Source of the DNA: a virus
Direction: 5' to 3' (one strand)
IMG/VR virus record: IMGVR_UViG_3300027573_000033
Span: 1-60,103 of that record
Length of the DNA stretch: 60,103 nt
Below are positions 8,574-14,910 of the stretch, piece after piece. Under the pieces are notes generated by a model. The model was not told the origin of the DNA. It ran no database searches and was given only the letters and a program-made list of their open reading frames with translations. A program made the translations under genes and the position numbers. Every line of letters begins with the position of its first letter. Position 1 is the stretch's first letter.

Positions 8574-9986
8574 TCAGAACCCCACGACCTTCGCCAGCTT
8601 GGCGGAGTGGGTCGCCTTTAGCACGCGGTACCTGATCACGTCCCAGAGGTGGTCCTCCCCGGCCGTGTCGATGTCCTCCTCGTCCTTATCGTCCCGCTCG
8701 AGGTTCGGCACCGTGCGGATGGTGTGATAGCACGTGTTGAACACGTAGTACCCCGGCTGGTCCACGCCCTTCCGGGCGGCGTCCAGGCGCTGTCTCATGA
8801 CCGCGCACCCGAGCACCCGGCTCCCCGGCGACTTATCCGCCTTCGTGAACGTGATCCCCTCCTTCGCCATGTCGTCCGCGATCGACGGGTGGCCCGGCAC
8901 CTTGGAGAATATCGAGTTATCCGCCGGCCCGCTCATCGCCCGGCCGAACAGCCCCTCGTCCACCTCCGTCATCCTGATCCGGCGCGCCTGCTCGCGCGCC
9001 GCCAGCCTGAGCCCCTCGTGCCTCTTGTTCGCCAGGTACAGCTCGGCGCACTGCACGATCGTCCCCCTCGGGAACCATATCGCCCGGCCGTCCCCGGTGA
9101 CGTGCTCCTCGCCGTCGCTCTCCGCGAACCAGCATGCTGCGGCCGGCGCGGACGACCCGTAGTCGTACCCCCTATCGACCTTCCACGTGTGCGGGATCTC
9201 GAACGGCTCGATCACGTGGAACTTCGGCTCCCAGACGTCGCTGAACATGCCGCCGCTGATGAGCCCCCAGTCCCCGTTCAGCATCGCCTCGACCAGGGCG
9301 CCCGACCCCAGGCCCTTGACGCGCTGGGCGTACTCCGGGTCGTTCTGCAGGAGCACCTTGTTATCGTGCAACTTCGCCCCGACGTACTCCCGGAGCATCC
9401 CGCCCTCGTCCTCGGGCGCCCGGAACGTGTTCCCCTGCCCGTGATCCACCCACCCGGACTTGAAGAAGTGATGCCCCACGCCCCCGGGGTTCGCCGTGTA
9501 CAGTATCCGCGGGAACAGCCCCCTCCACTTATCCGGCACCTTCAGGGAGCCGAGCCGGACGCGAGATCGGAGGAACCTGACCATATCCGGGGTGAAGTGC
9601 GTCGCCTCGTCGATGCAGAGGAGCCCGATCTGCGCCCCCTGGTGCTGGTATATGTCGCTCTCGTACTGCGAGTGCGCCAGCTGGATCCTGGAGCCGTTCC
9701 AGAAGTTGAACGAGTTATCGCTCTTGCTGTACGTGACGTCCCCGGAGTCCAGGAGCGAGTGCAGCATCTCGAGGTAGCCGCCCGGCGTATATATGTGATT
9801 CGCCAGGACCTCCTTGAACGTCCTCCGGAACAGGTACGTGATCAGCCCCGGGATCTCCGCGCTGAAAACGATCGAGGCGACGCGCACCAGGTAGCTCTTG
9901 CCCCCGCCCAGCGCTCCGCCGTACAGGATCTCGGTCGCCGGGGTCATCAGGGCCCGCCGCTGCTGCGGGTACAGGCTGAACTCCAA
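8574..9986 (-). CDS. terL: Terminase large subunit (packaging ATPase/nuclease)
   Basis: 470 aa. Walker A is GGALGGGKS at residues 23-31 and Walker B is LLCIDEAT near 122-129. A coupling segment YTANPGGVGHHF follows, and the C-terminal nuclease fold starts with VDRGYDYGSSAP. It powers DNA translocation and cuts concatemers. The only in-frame start at the expected position is TTG at 9986; the next Met (9947) would cut the conserved N-terminus, so TTG is chosen with some doubt. Confidence 0.93.
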   Translation of the reverse strand: MEFSLYPQQRRALMTPATEILYGGALGGGKSYLVRVASIVFSAEIPGLITYLFRRTFKEVLANHIYTPGGYLEMLHSLLDSGDVTYSKSDNSFNFWNGSRIQLAHSQYESDIYQHQGAQIGLLCIDEATHFTPDMVRFLRSRVRLGSLKVPDKWRGLFPRILYTANPGGVGHHFFKSGWVDHGQGNTFRAPEDEGGMLREYVGAKLHDNKVLLQNDPEYAQRVKGLGSGALVEAMLNGDWGLISGGMFSDVWEPKFHVIEPFEIPHTWKVDRGYDYGSSAPAAACWFAESDGEEHVTGDGRAIWFPRGTIVQCAELYLANKRHEGLRLAAREQARRIRMTEVDEGLFGRAMSGPADNSIFSKVPGHPSIADDMAKEGITFTKADKSPGSRVLGCAVMRQRLDAARKGVDQPGYYVFNTCYHTIRTVPNLERDDKDEEDIDTAGEDHLWDVIRYRVLKATHSAKLAKVVGF

Positions 9987-9993
9987 GTGTGAC

Positions 9994-10674
9994 CTACGTC
10001 GCCGTCACGCCGTCGTTCGTCACCACCCGCCACTTGCCGCCCGCGAACACCAGCAGGAGGGCGTCGGCGCCGTTGAACGCGTAGTTCGTGGCGGCGATAT
10101 TCGCCCCCGTCAGGTTCACCGTCCCGGAGCCGGCCATCACGATCAGCTTCATCTGGCCCTCGACGCCGTCCGTCAGGTACGCCACCTCCGTCGTCGAGCC
10201 CGGCAGGTTCATCACCGTGACCATCGTGTCCAGGCCGATCAGCCTCGGGCTCCCGCCCGTCGGCTGGGTGACGACCACGGTGGCGTGGGTCGACGACAGC
10301 AGCTTGTCGTTATCGTCGTAGCTGTACGCGTCGCTCGTCGACGTGACGGCCGTGTTCGTGTCCGTCTTCGTGTAGGTCGCGTACGACACCCGGGCGTCGG
10401 TGCACGCGTTCAGCTTCGTGATCAGCGCGTCGAGGGACAGCGAGAGCGAGCCGCCGACGTCGAACTGCAGCTCGCCCGTCGCCCCGGACGCCATGCAGGT
10501 GAACGTCACCCCGTTCACGGTGACCGTGTCCCCCGCGATGATCGCCCCGGTGAACACGATCTTGCCGACGGCCAATACACCCATCTTCGTCCGGGTCTCC
10601 GGGCGGCCGTGGATGCCCGCGCGAACCGCCTGCGCGACGTAGGAGAGATGCGAAGACTCGACGTAGCTGCCCAT
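9994..10674 (-). CDS. Putative structural protein next to terminase
   Basis: 226 aa, Thr/Val/Gly-rich and beta-strand prone, with a central domain (residues 35-110: VTVNGVTFTC, LDALITKLNA) and a beta-rich C-terminal part that resembles the generic end domain of phage fibre/spike proteins (ADALLLVFAGGKWRVV). It lies between the small and large terminase genes, an unusual place for a virion gene. Role not known. Confidence 0.6.
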   Translation of the reverse strand: MGSYVESSHLSYVAQAVRAGIHGRPETRTKMGVLAVGKIVFTGAIIAGDTVTVNGVTFTCMASGATGELQFDVGGSLSLSLDALITKLNACTDARVSYATYTKTDTNTAVTSTSDAYSYDDNDKLLSSTHATVVVTQPTGGSPRLIGLDTMVTVMNLPGSTTEVAYLTDGVEGQMKLIVMAGSGTVNLTGANIAATNYAFNGADALLLVFAGGKWRVVTNDGVTAT

Positions 10675-10678
10675 GGTT

Positions 10679-11050
10679 TTACCTCTCAGTCGGAACTGCC
10701 GTTATGTCGATGACGTTAGCGAGTCGGGCCCCGCCCGGCTGCGCCATTTCGGGGATGGCCGGCGGATCGGATTCGCCGTCCTCCCTCACCTCCCTGAAGA
10801 GCGAGACCTCGATGGTCCGGCGCTCCCTCAGGTTATCCTTGATCTCTATCGCCTTGAGCTCCGGCTCGACGTACTTGAGGACGGTGGCGTGGGCGCGAAG
10901 GGCGAGCTCGCTGTCCTGAGCGTCCTCCGCCGCGTGGGCGATGCGCGCGATTGATACGATGGGGTGGTACTCGGGGTGCTGGCGACGCAGCATGTCGAGG
11001 AGGCGCTCCCCGTTATGCTTGAACACCCTTTCGATGACCGGCTGTGACAT
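10679..11050 (-). CDS. Probable terminase small subunit
   Basis: 123 aa, first gene of the late operon. Residues 25-75 contain a helical segment (HPIVSIARIAHAAEDAQD then ELALRAHATVLKYVEPEL) that resembles phage small terminases in which helices lead into a YxxPxLKAIE signature. The likely role is recognition of the packaging site and regulation of TerL. A -10 (TATAAT, 11060-11065) lies only about 10 nt before the ATG, so the mRNA would have almost no leader. Assignment rests on motif resemblance and position. Confidence 0.6.
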   Translation of the reverse strand: MSQPVIERVFKHNGERLLDMLRRQHPEYHPIVSIARIAHAAEDAQDSELALRAHATVLKYVEPELKAIEIKDNLRERRTIEVSLFREVREDGESDPPAIPEMAQPGGARLANVIDITAVPTER

Positions 11051-11059
11051 CGTAAGACG

Positions 11060-11090
11060 ATTATAACACGTTCTTTACTACCTGTGTTAA
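11060..11090 (-). promoter_or_regulatory. Putative late promoter, minus strand
   Basis: On the minus strand TTAACA lies 19 nt before a perfect TATAAT, with an upstream TG at the extended -10 position. The whole 31-bp block closely resembles 22196-22226 in front of the primase gene, including the spacer. It would drive the terminase operon leftward. Confidence 0.6.
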
Positions 11091-11456
11091 CAACGATCCT
11101 GGATCCATGATTAGGGGCATACTTCATAAGTTGTTGTTTTATATAGGTATTTATAGCGCACCTAGGGAGTTCAAAAAGTAAGTTCATATATGGATACTAG
11201 CTAGGCTGGCCGGAACTGACCTGCCATCAGTAGGAGCGCTCCGGTGCGCATAGTGTGTCATACCCTACTGTTAGTTCTGACAGTTCTTGGGAGGACGTAA
11301 CACGCATCAAGCCCCAAGCACTACGCCCGACGCATTTCGCCCCCTCGGCCGACGGGCCAGGCAGTTGCACACAAAGTCGTCCCCGTCGAAAAAATGCCCC
11401 CGGAACTGGGTCGTATACCACCCAGGATAAGGGCCCCATGCATCGATCGTTTCGTG
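11091..11456. other. Intergenic segment without convincing gene
   Basis: About 365 bp. The left half is AT-rich and contains an ATGATTAGGGG element like those upstream of the early promoters. The right half (11230-11450) is GC-rich, with short ORFs on both strands that overlap each other and lack ribosome binding sites. It differs in composition from the repeat array that follows. I see no RNA gene in it. Confidence 0.5.
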
Positions 11457-11471
11457 TGAGAATGATTATCA
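11457..11471. promoter_or_regulatory. Fur-box-like palindrome, left copy
   Basis: Sequence TGAGAATGATTATCA. On the opposite strand it matches the 7-1-7 Fur motif TGATAATnATTATCA at all fixed positions but one. It sits 5 bp before the first 38-bp repeat. CATCGATCG occurs just outside it (11441-11449), and the same string lies just outside the right copy. Confidence 0.55.
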
Positions 11472-11475
11472 TTTC

Positions 11476-11704
11476 TAATAGTACATTATTTTAGTCAAGT
11501 ATATGGGTTTATAATAATAGTACATTATTTTAGTCAAGTATTTACGTTTACGTAATAGTACATTATTTTAGTCAAGTATTTATGTTTACATAATAGTACA
11601 TTATTTTAGTCAAGTATTTATGTTTACATAATAGTACATTATTTTAGTCAAGTATTTATGTTTACATAATAGTACATTATTTTAGTCAAGTATATTGATT
11701 TACT
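11476..11704. repeat. Six tandem copies of a 38-bp AT-rich repeat
   Basis: Units begin at 11476, 11515, 11553, 11591, 11629 and 11667 (period 39, then 38). Each starts TAATAGTACATTATTTTAG and continues TCAAGTAT; the central four are nearly identical and the end copies are degenerate in their last third. There are no unique spacers, so it is not CRISPR. An iteron array, for example for replication or partition-like protein binding, is the most natural reading. Confidence 0.9.
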
Positions 11705-11719
11705 TATTACTAATGAGAA

Positions 11720-11734
11720 TGATAATCATTATCA
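11720..11734. promoter_or_regulatory. Fur-box-like palindrome, right copy
   Basis: Sequence TGATAATCATTATCA, a perfect match to the 7-1-7 Fur motif. It lies 15 bp after the last repeat unit and overlaps CATCGATCG on its outer side. With the left copy it brackets the array in mirrored arrangement. No iron-related gene is adjacent. Confidence 0.65.
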
Positions 11735-11746
11735 TCGATCGATAAA

Positions 11747-11777
11747 ATAATAGCTGACTAAATTAGTCAGCTATTAT
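11747..11777. promoter_or_regulatory. 31-bp perfect inverted repeat
   Basis: Arms of 15 bp (ATAATAGCTGACTAA and its complement) around a single A at 11762. Its core TGACTAAATTAGTCA shares TTAGTCA with each 38-bp unit, so one protein may bind both. No T-run follows, which argues against a simple terminator, although it lies just past the stop of the 51-aa minus-strand ORF. Confidence 0.75.
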
Positions 11778-11802
11778 GTAAATGAATTTATGTGATATGG
11801 TA

Positions 11803-11958
11803 TTATGAATACATTATACCATATATGATTCGAGAATCGATGATATTTTCGATTTCGTTTAAGTGTTCTTGTGCGATACTGGCTTGTTCGTGTGTGTCGT
11901 ACTTTTCGATTTCGAGTTGATCGGAATCTGATGTGATGAAAATTAAAAAGTATTTCAT
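11803..11958 (-). CDS. Small AT-rich hypothetical protein
   Basis: 51 aa beginning MKYFLIFITSDSDQLEIEKY, with a beta strand followed by an acidic helix (EQASIAQEHLNEIENI). It is the only plausible gene in the AT-rich island and shares its low GC, unlike the rest of the genome. No good Shine-Dalgarno is visible. A palindrome (11976-11995) lies 18 bp upstream of the start. Function unknown. Confidence 0.45.
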   Translation of the reverse strand: MKYFLIFITSDSDQLEIEKYDTHEQASIAQEHLNEIENIIDSRIIYGIMYS

Positions 11959-11975
11959 GATATGATATGTGTTTT

Positions 11976-11995
11976 ATGTGACAAGATTGTCACAT
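11976..11995. promoter_or_regulatory. Operator-like inverted repeat
   Basis: ATGTGACAA, 2-bp spacer GA, TTGTCACAT: perfect 9-bp arms. It lies just upstream of the 51-aa minus-strand ORF, where a repressor or activator would act. Its spacing and arm length fit a dimeric helix-turn-helix protein. Confidence 0.5.
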
Positions 11996-12105
11996 TACGA
12001 TTATATCACGAAAATCATAAAATCGTAAATACTTTATAGTTATATCGCATATAACGAAAAAGTATTTTACATTTCCGCGAATTTACGATATTATCCGAGC
12101 GACAG

Positions 12106-12162
12106 TTTCGCATTTCTAAAAATATGTAAATATGAATATAGTAATTTTCGCATTTCTAAAAA
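12106..12162 (+). repeat. Pair of 17-bp direct repeats
   Basis: TTTCGCATTTCTAAAAA occurs at 12106-12122 and 12146-12162, 40 bp apart (close to four helical turns), upstream of the promoter of the first regulator paralogue. Possible activator sites. Confidence 0.6.
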
Positions 12163-12172
12163 CGTTATTTTT

Positions 12173-12227
12173 CGTTACAATTTGTTACACTTAAAATGTG
12201 TACATTTTTTTAATTTTGCATTATTAT
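12173..12227 (+). promoter_or_regulatory. Promoter and operator of regulator paralogue 1
   Basis: TGTACA (12199-12204), 17-bp spacer, TATTAT (12222-12227); an overlapping TATAAT lies at 12227-12232. It is preceded by CGTTACAATTTGTTACACTT, which recurs with one mismatch before the second paralogue at 13520-13539. The conserved block just upstream of -35 suggests a common regulator. Confidence 0.6.
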
Positions 12228-12311
12228 ATAATTGTGAATTAAATAAATAAGCTTAAATAAATGTTTAATTCATAATTGGCAAAGTTGCTCTTTAAAAACT
12301 TGGAACAAATT

Positions 12312-12360
12312 TTTCCGCCGGAAATTTCCGTGCCAGGAATAGTTTTTTCCGCGGAAAAAA
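12312..12360 (+). promoter_or_regulatory. Leader palindromes TTTCCGC/GGAAA
   Basis: Two palindromes lie in the leader before ATG 12385: TTTCCGCCGGAAA (12312-12324) and TTTTTTCCGCGGAAAAAA (12343-12360, perfect 18 bp). They share the TTTCCG half-site and are centred about 33 bp apart. They could be autoregulatory operators or, in RNA, an attenuating hairpin. Confidence 0.6.
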
Positions 12361-12384
12361 GCGTTCCTAAATAGCGAGGTAAAT

Positions 12385-12729
12385 ATGAATACCGAAAGCA
12401 CCGTTCAGGAACTGGCAGTAAAGGTCGAAGGCATGATCGAAGGTCTGCCGGAGAGCGCAAAGGTACACGAACTGACCGCGAAGTTGAACGAGGTCATCGC
12501 GCACCTGAACAAGATGCCGAAGGCAAGGGATCGTGGGCCGGAGAGCTCGCGGACGATGGTCGAGGAAGACGCCAAGAGGATCTGCCTCGGGGATCTCGCA
12601 ACTCTCAGTCACACGAAGGCCGCCGAGGCGTTGGGACTCAGCTACGGACAGGTTTACTCGGCCCGTAAGGGGTTCACGTTCAAGGCAGTCTACAAGGAGG
12701 CAGTGAAGGCCGGAAAGATCAGGGACTGA
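12385..12729 (+). CDS. Putative DNA-binding regulator, paralogue 1
   Basis: 114 aa; GCGAGGT lies 4 nt before ATG 12385. The N-terminal half is helical (residues 5-45). The C-terminal half contains ARDRGPESSRTM, then SHTKAAEALGLSYGQVYSAR, which has the length and pattern of a helix-turn-helix, and ends in a basic FTFKAVYKEAVKAGK. The second half is almost identical to that of the gene at 13624. Both have matching promoters and strong terminators, as expected for highly expressed, self-regulated control proteins. Related phage proteins are known only as conserved hypotheticals; the DNA-binding role is inferred. Confidence 0.7.
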   Translation: MNTESTVQELAVKVEGMIEGLPESAKVHELTAKLNEVIAHLNKMPKARDRGPESSRTMVEEDAKRICLGDLATLSHTKAAEALGLSYGQVYSARKGFTFKAVYKEAVKAGKIRD

Positions 12730-12741
12730 GAGGTCTCGGAG

Positions 12742-12763
12742 GAAACCCCCGCGAGGGGGTTTC
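12742..12763 (+). terminator. Terminator hairpin after regulator paralogue 1
   Basis: GAAACCCCC, loop GCGA, GGGGGTTTC: 9-bp stem ending in a short T run, followed at once by a second hairpin TCCCCG/CGGGGA (12764-12780). It starts 13 bp after the stop codon. Read-through to the small genes that follow is possible. Confidence 0.7.
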
Positions 12764-12798
12764 TCCCCGGACTTCGGGGACAACGCAACGAGGGAACT

Positions 12799-12981
12799 AT
12801 GTACATCGGAAGAGGCACGAAGCGCGCCTACCGGGAGTGGCTGAGGGACATGGTCATGGACTCGGTCGGCAACGAGGAGCGGTCGGTCACGACCGCGGTC
12901 CTGGAGAAGCTCAAGAGGAACACCCGCCCGGCATCGCCGGACCGCGAGGACCTGAGGCCCTGGAGGACGAGCAATGAATGA
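12799..12981 (+). CDS. Small basic hypothetical protein
   Basis: 60 aa, rich in Arg/Lys/Glu, probably helical (YREWLRDMVMDSVGNEE). GAGGGAACT precedes ATG 12799. Its stop overlaps the next ATG by an ATGAATGA arrangement. Unknown function; an early anti-host role would fit its size and position but nothing shows it. Confidence 0.55.
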   Translation: MYIGRGTKRAYREWLRDMVMDSVGNEERSVTTAVLEKLKRNTRPASPDREDLRPWRTSNE

Positions 12982-13174
12982 CCATGACAGCTGGCCGAGG
13001 TGCGTGTGCGGACACATCGCGCAGGCGCACAATGTGCGACGCGGCGAGGAGCCGCGGAACTACGGTTGCGATCAGTGTCAGTGTCCCGGATACCGCTACC
13101 CGGATCATACGGACCCCGAGCTGATCGCCAGGCTCGAGGCCCGGAGGAATAGGGCGCTAGGGATCGAGTCATGA
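12974..13174 (+). CDS. Small zinc-binding protein
   Basis: 66 aa with Cys/His pairs CVCGHIAQAH (residues 10-19) and CDQCQC (32-37), a pattern common in small phage proteins of CxCG...H...CxxCxC type. Overlaps the preceding gene by 8 nt and the next by 4 nt, so the three are co-translated. Zinc binding is inferred from spacing; the biological role is not known. Confidence 0.6.
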   Translation: MNDHDSWPRCVCGHIAQAHNVRRGEEPRNYGCDQCQCPGYRYPDHTDPELIARLEARRNRALGIES

Positions 13175-13308
13175 TCCACCTACACTGTGGCAAGAGGCTC
13201 GAGTACTGGTACGGGCGACACACCGACGGGCGACTGAAATTCCACGCCTGGCGATGCACGGTATGTCGGAAGATTTTTAAGCAAAAGGTCCGTCTACCAA
13301 AGAAGTAA
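13171..13308 (+). CDS. Small putative zinc-ribbon protein
   Basis: 45 aa starting MIHLHCGKRLEYWYGRH. Cys6 and CTVC (residues 32-35) with flanking His could form a zinc site; the tail is very basic (KIFKQKVRLPKK). ATG 13171 overlaps the previous stop (ATGA). No family recognised. Confidence 0.55.
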   Translation: MIHLHCGKRLEYWYGRHTDGRLKFHAWRCTVCRKIFKQKVRLPKK

Positions 13309-13325
13309 GGACCGTAGGGACCGTG

Positions 13326-13351
13326 GGGCGAGGGGCCGAAGCCCCTCGCCC
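13326..13351 (+). terminator. GC-rich hairpin terminator
   Basis: GGGCGAGGGGC, tetraloop CGAA, GCCCCTCGCCC: an 11-bp perfect stem 18 bp after the stop of the last small gene. A short TTTT follows about 20 bp later, so it may be an imperfect intrinsic terminator. Confidence 0.65.
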
Positions 13352-13392
13352 GAAGGGCCCTAATTTTCGGAAGACCCATCCGCCAGGGCGGA

Positions 13393-13415
13393 CCGCCCCT
13401 GCGCGCTCGCCGGGG
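13393..13415 (+). repeat. GC-rich segment duplicated at 14023-14045
   Basis: A 23-bp block starting CCGCCCCTGCGCGC recurs at 14023-14045 with one mismatch, and weaker similarity continues for about 30 bp. Each copy lies downstream of one regulator paralogue, suggesting that promoter, gene and tail were duplicated together. The surrounding 13352-13515 is otherwise non-coding. Confidence 0.6.
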
Positions 13416-13519
13416 GCCGAGGCCCTTGGGCCGAGGCCCGCCCGCCCGTTGGTCCACGGCCCCGCGCAGGCCGTCCCCCCCTTAATCCCCCCCACGCAGG
13501 CCCGCCCCCGTTGGTTCAT

Positions 13520-13574
13520 CGTTACAATGTGTTACACTTTTTTAGTGTACATCCCGACTAGGGGAGTATATAAT
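13520..13574 (+). promoter_or_regulatory. Promoter and operator of regulator paralogue 2
   Basis: TGTACA (13546-13551), exactly 17 bp, TATAAT (13569-13574). Upstream are GTTACAATGTGTTACACTT and an inverted repeat TACACT/AGTGTA flanking a T run. It is the counterpart of the paralogue 1 promoter. Confidence 0.7.
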
Positions 13575-13623
13575 TAAAAATGTGAGCAGGCAATCCCGCC
13601 TCTCACGAAACGAGGAGTTCAGA

Positions 13624-13944
13624 ATGGACCACACCACGGAAATCGCCGAATCCCCCGCCCTCAAGGCCCTCGACCCCCACGCGAAGCTGCCGGAGGTCGT
13701 GGCGGCCCTGAACGCGGTCATCGCGCGGCTCAACGCCCGCCGCGACCGCGGGCCCGAGTCCACCCGGGTCATGACGGAGGCCGACGCCAGGGCGATCAGC
13801 CTGGGCGAGCAGCGGGCCCTGTCCCACACGAAGGCGGCCGAGGCCCTGGGGCTCTCCTACGGGCAGGTCTACTCGGCCCGCAAGGGGTTCACCTTCAAGG
13901 CCGTGTACAAGGAGGCCGTGAAGGCGGGCCTCACCAAGGAGTAG
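13624..13944 (+). CDS. Putative DNA-binding regulator, paralogue 2
   Basis: 106 aa; GAGGAG lies 6 nt before ATG 13624 (a longer GTG start at 13582 is less likely). From RDRGPEST onward it matches paralogue 1 nearly residue for residue (SHTKAAEALGLSYGQVYSAR, then KGFTFKAVYKEAVKAG), while the N-terminal 45 residues have diverged. This suggests a conserved DNA-reading half and a divergent partner or oligomerisation half. Flanked by its own promoter and a very strong terminator. Confidence 0.7.
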   Translation: MDHTTEIAESPALKALDPHAKLPEVVAALNAVIARLNARRDRGPESTRVMTEADARAISLGEQRALSHTKAAEALGLSYGQVYSARKGFTFKAVYKEAVKAGLTKE

Positions 13945-13955
13945 CCTAGTCAGGA

Positions 13956-14001
13956 GGGCCCGCCTCGAGGCGGGCCCCCCGAGCGAGGCCCCTCCTTTTT
14001 T
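13956..14001 (+). terminator. Strong intrinsic terminator
   Basis: A perfect 22-bp palindrome (13956-13977, GGGCCCGCCTC and its complement) begins 11 bp after the stop of paralogue 2. A GC-rich linker and a six-T run (13996-14001) follow. Confidence 0.8.
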
Positions 14002-14352
14002 CGCCCCCAAGGCCGGCGAGGGCCGCCCCTGCGCGCCCGCCGGGGCGTCGGGGCCTCGGGCGTGGGCCCGCTGTGGCCCGCGGGAGCCCGTTGGCATCGT
14101 AGCCCGACGCCCCACGGCCGACGGGCCGTTGGGCAAGGGCCCGCCGGAGCCCGCGGGGGCCCGTTGGCATCCGCAGGGGAAGACCGGCGGCCGGAGGGCG
14201 AAATTTTTGACACACCGCGCGTCGGCCCCATGCACATCGCAGCGGGCCAGGTTCCGACCTTTCAGTGGATCAACAAAAGTTACGAACACCTTTCCCCAAT
14301 TAGAATAGTTTTTAAAACGATTAACAGTTACGAACACAACTGAATTTACACT

Positions 14353-14555
14353 GGCTACCTTATATAAGCTACCCTTACGACTAAATAATTTCCCAACTAG
14401 ATATACTAGAATAAAAAGTATATAAACCCCTATATATATTATTTTTATAACAGTGCTCCGTTTAACATCTTTAGTATTTACCCCAATATAGAGTTGTTAC
14501 TAGAATATCTAGTTGATTCTAATATTAATCAAAGGCTACCTTATATAAGCTACCC
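14353..14555 (+). repeat. 22-bp direct repeat, two exact copies
   Basis: Copies at 14353-14374 and 14534-14555, starting GGCTACCTTATATAAG and ending CTACCC, 181 bp apart. A partial third (GCTACCTTAAG) is at about 14627. Each contains the self-complementary CTTATATAAG. Confidence 0.8.
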
Positions 14556-14709
14556 AATGTTCACCCAAAACGAGCGGAGTATGCTCCCTGAAATAGAGGC
14601 AATCTTCGCTTCGCGTCGTTTTTTGCTACCTTAAGTGCCCAAAGCTGTCTAAAGTCTCTAGTTCAACTTCGCGAGGCAAATCGGCTTTTCTCCAACTAGA
14701 GCTACTAGA
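14394..14709. repeat. Three 17-bp iterons
   Basis: CAACTAGATATACTAGA at 14394-14410, an inverted copy with two changes at 14499-14515, and CAACTAGAGCTACTAGA at 14693-14709. Each holds a CTAG...CTAG dyad, as expected for a protein-binding iteron. Confidence 0.65.
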
Positions 14710-14861
14710 CACCTTTTGGCACTCAAGGTACACCCTGCGTATCTAATTGAAGTAGCCCCCACACTAACATTTAGGGCATTCTTGAGTCTCTAGTTGACAT
14801 AGTTACGAACACCTTCGGGCGACGGCCGTCCTACCGCCCCAACGCCCTATGCCCATCGAGC

Positions 14862-14890
14862 AAAAAAAGGGGCGCCTGTAACGGCGCCCC
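14862..14890 (-). terminator. Intrinsic terminator of the minus-strand early block
   Basis: Read on the minus strand: GGGGCGCC, 6-nt loop, GGCGCCCC, then seven T. It starts 21 bp after the last stop codon of the block (14911). Confidence 0.9.
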
Positions 14891-14910
14891 AAGGCCAACA
14901 GCGAGGTGTT

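Larger units (their letters stand above)
14002..14862. other. Non-coding region, iteron-like; candidate origin or control region
   Basis: About 860 bp without a credible gene. 14002-14260 is very GC-rich and carries the duplicated block at 14023-14045. 14261-14862 is AT-rich with several repeated motifs: GTTACGAACAC three times (14279, 14327, 14802), a 22-bp exact repeat (14353-14374 and 14534-14555, beginning GGCTACCTTATATAAG), three copies of CAACTAGAnnTACTAGA, and AGTCTCTAGTT twice (14653, 14785). It separates the plus-strand regulator genes from the minus-strand early block, with which it converges. Confidence 0.6.

Noticed and set aside
8649-9992. 447-aa plus-strand frame opposite terminase
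   Set aside because: Antisense of a convincing TerL with Walker motifs; Arg/Pro/Val-rich shadow with no domain.
11476-11704. CRISPR array
   Set aside because: Repeats are directly adjacent with no unique spacers and no cas genes; the Cas4-like nuclease at 27163 belongs to the replication block.
13309-14260. Large GC-rich open frames around the regulators (for example 13603-14337 minus)
   Set aside because: They run antisense through the regulator gene and hairpins, with Arg/Gly/Pro composition and no start signals.
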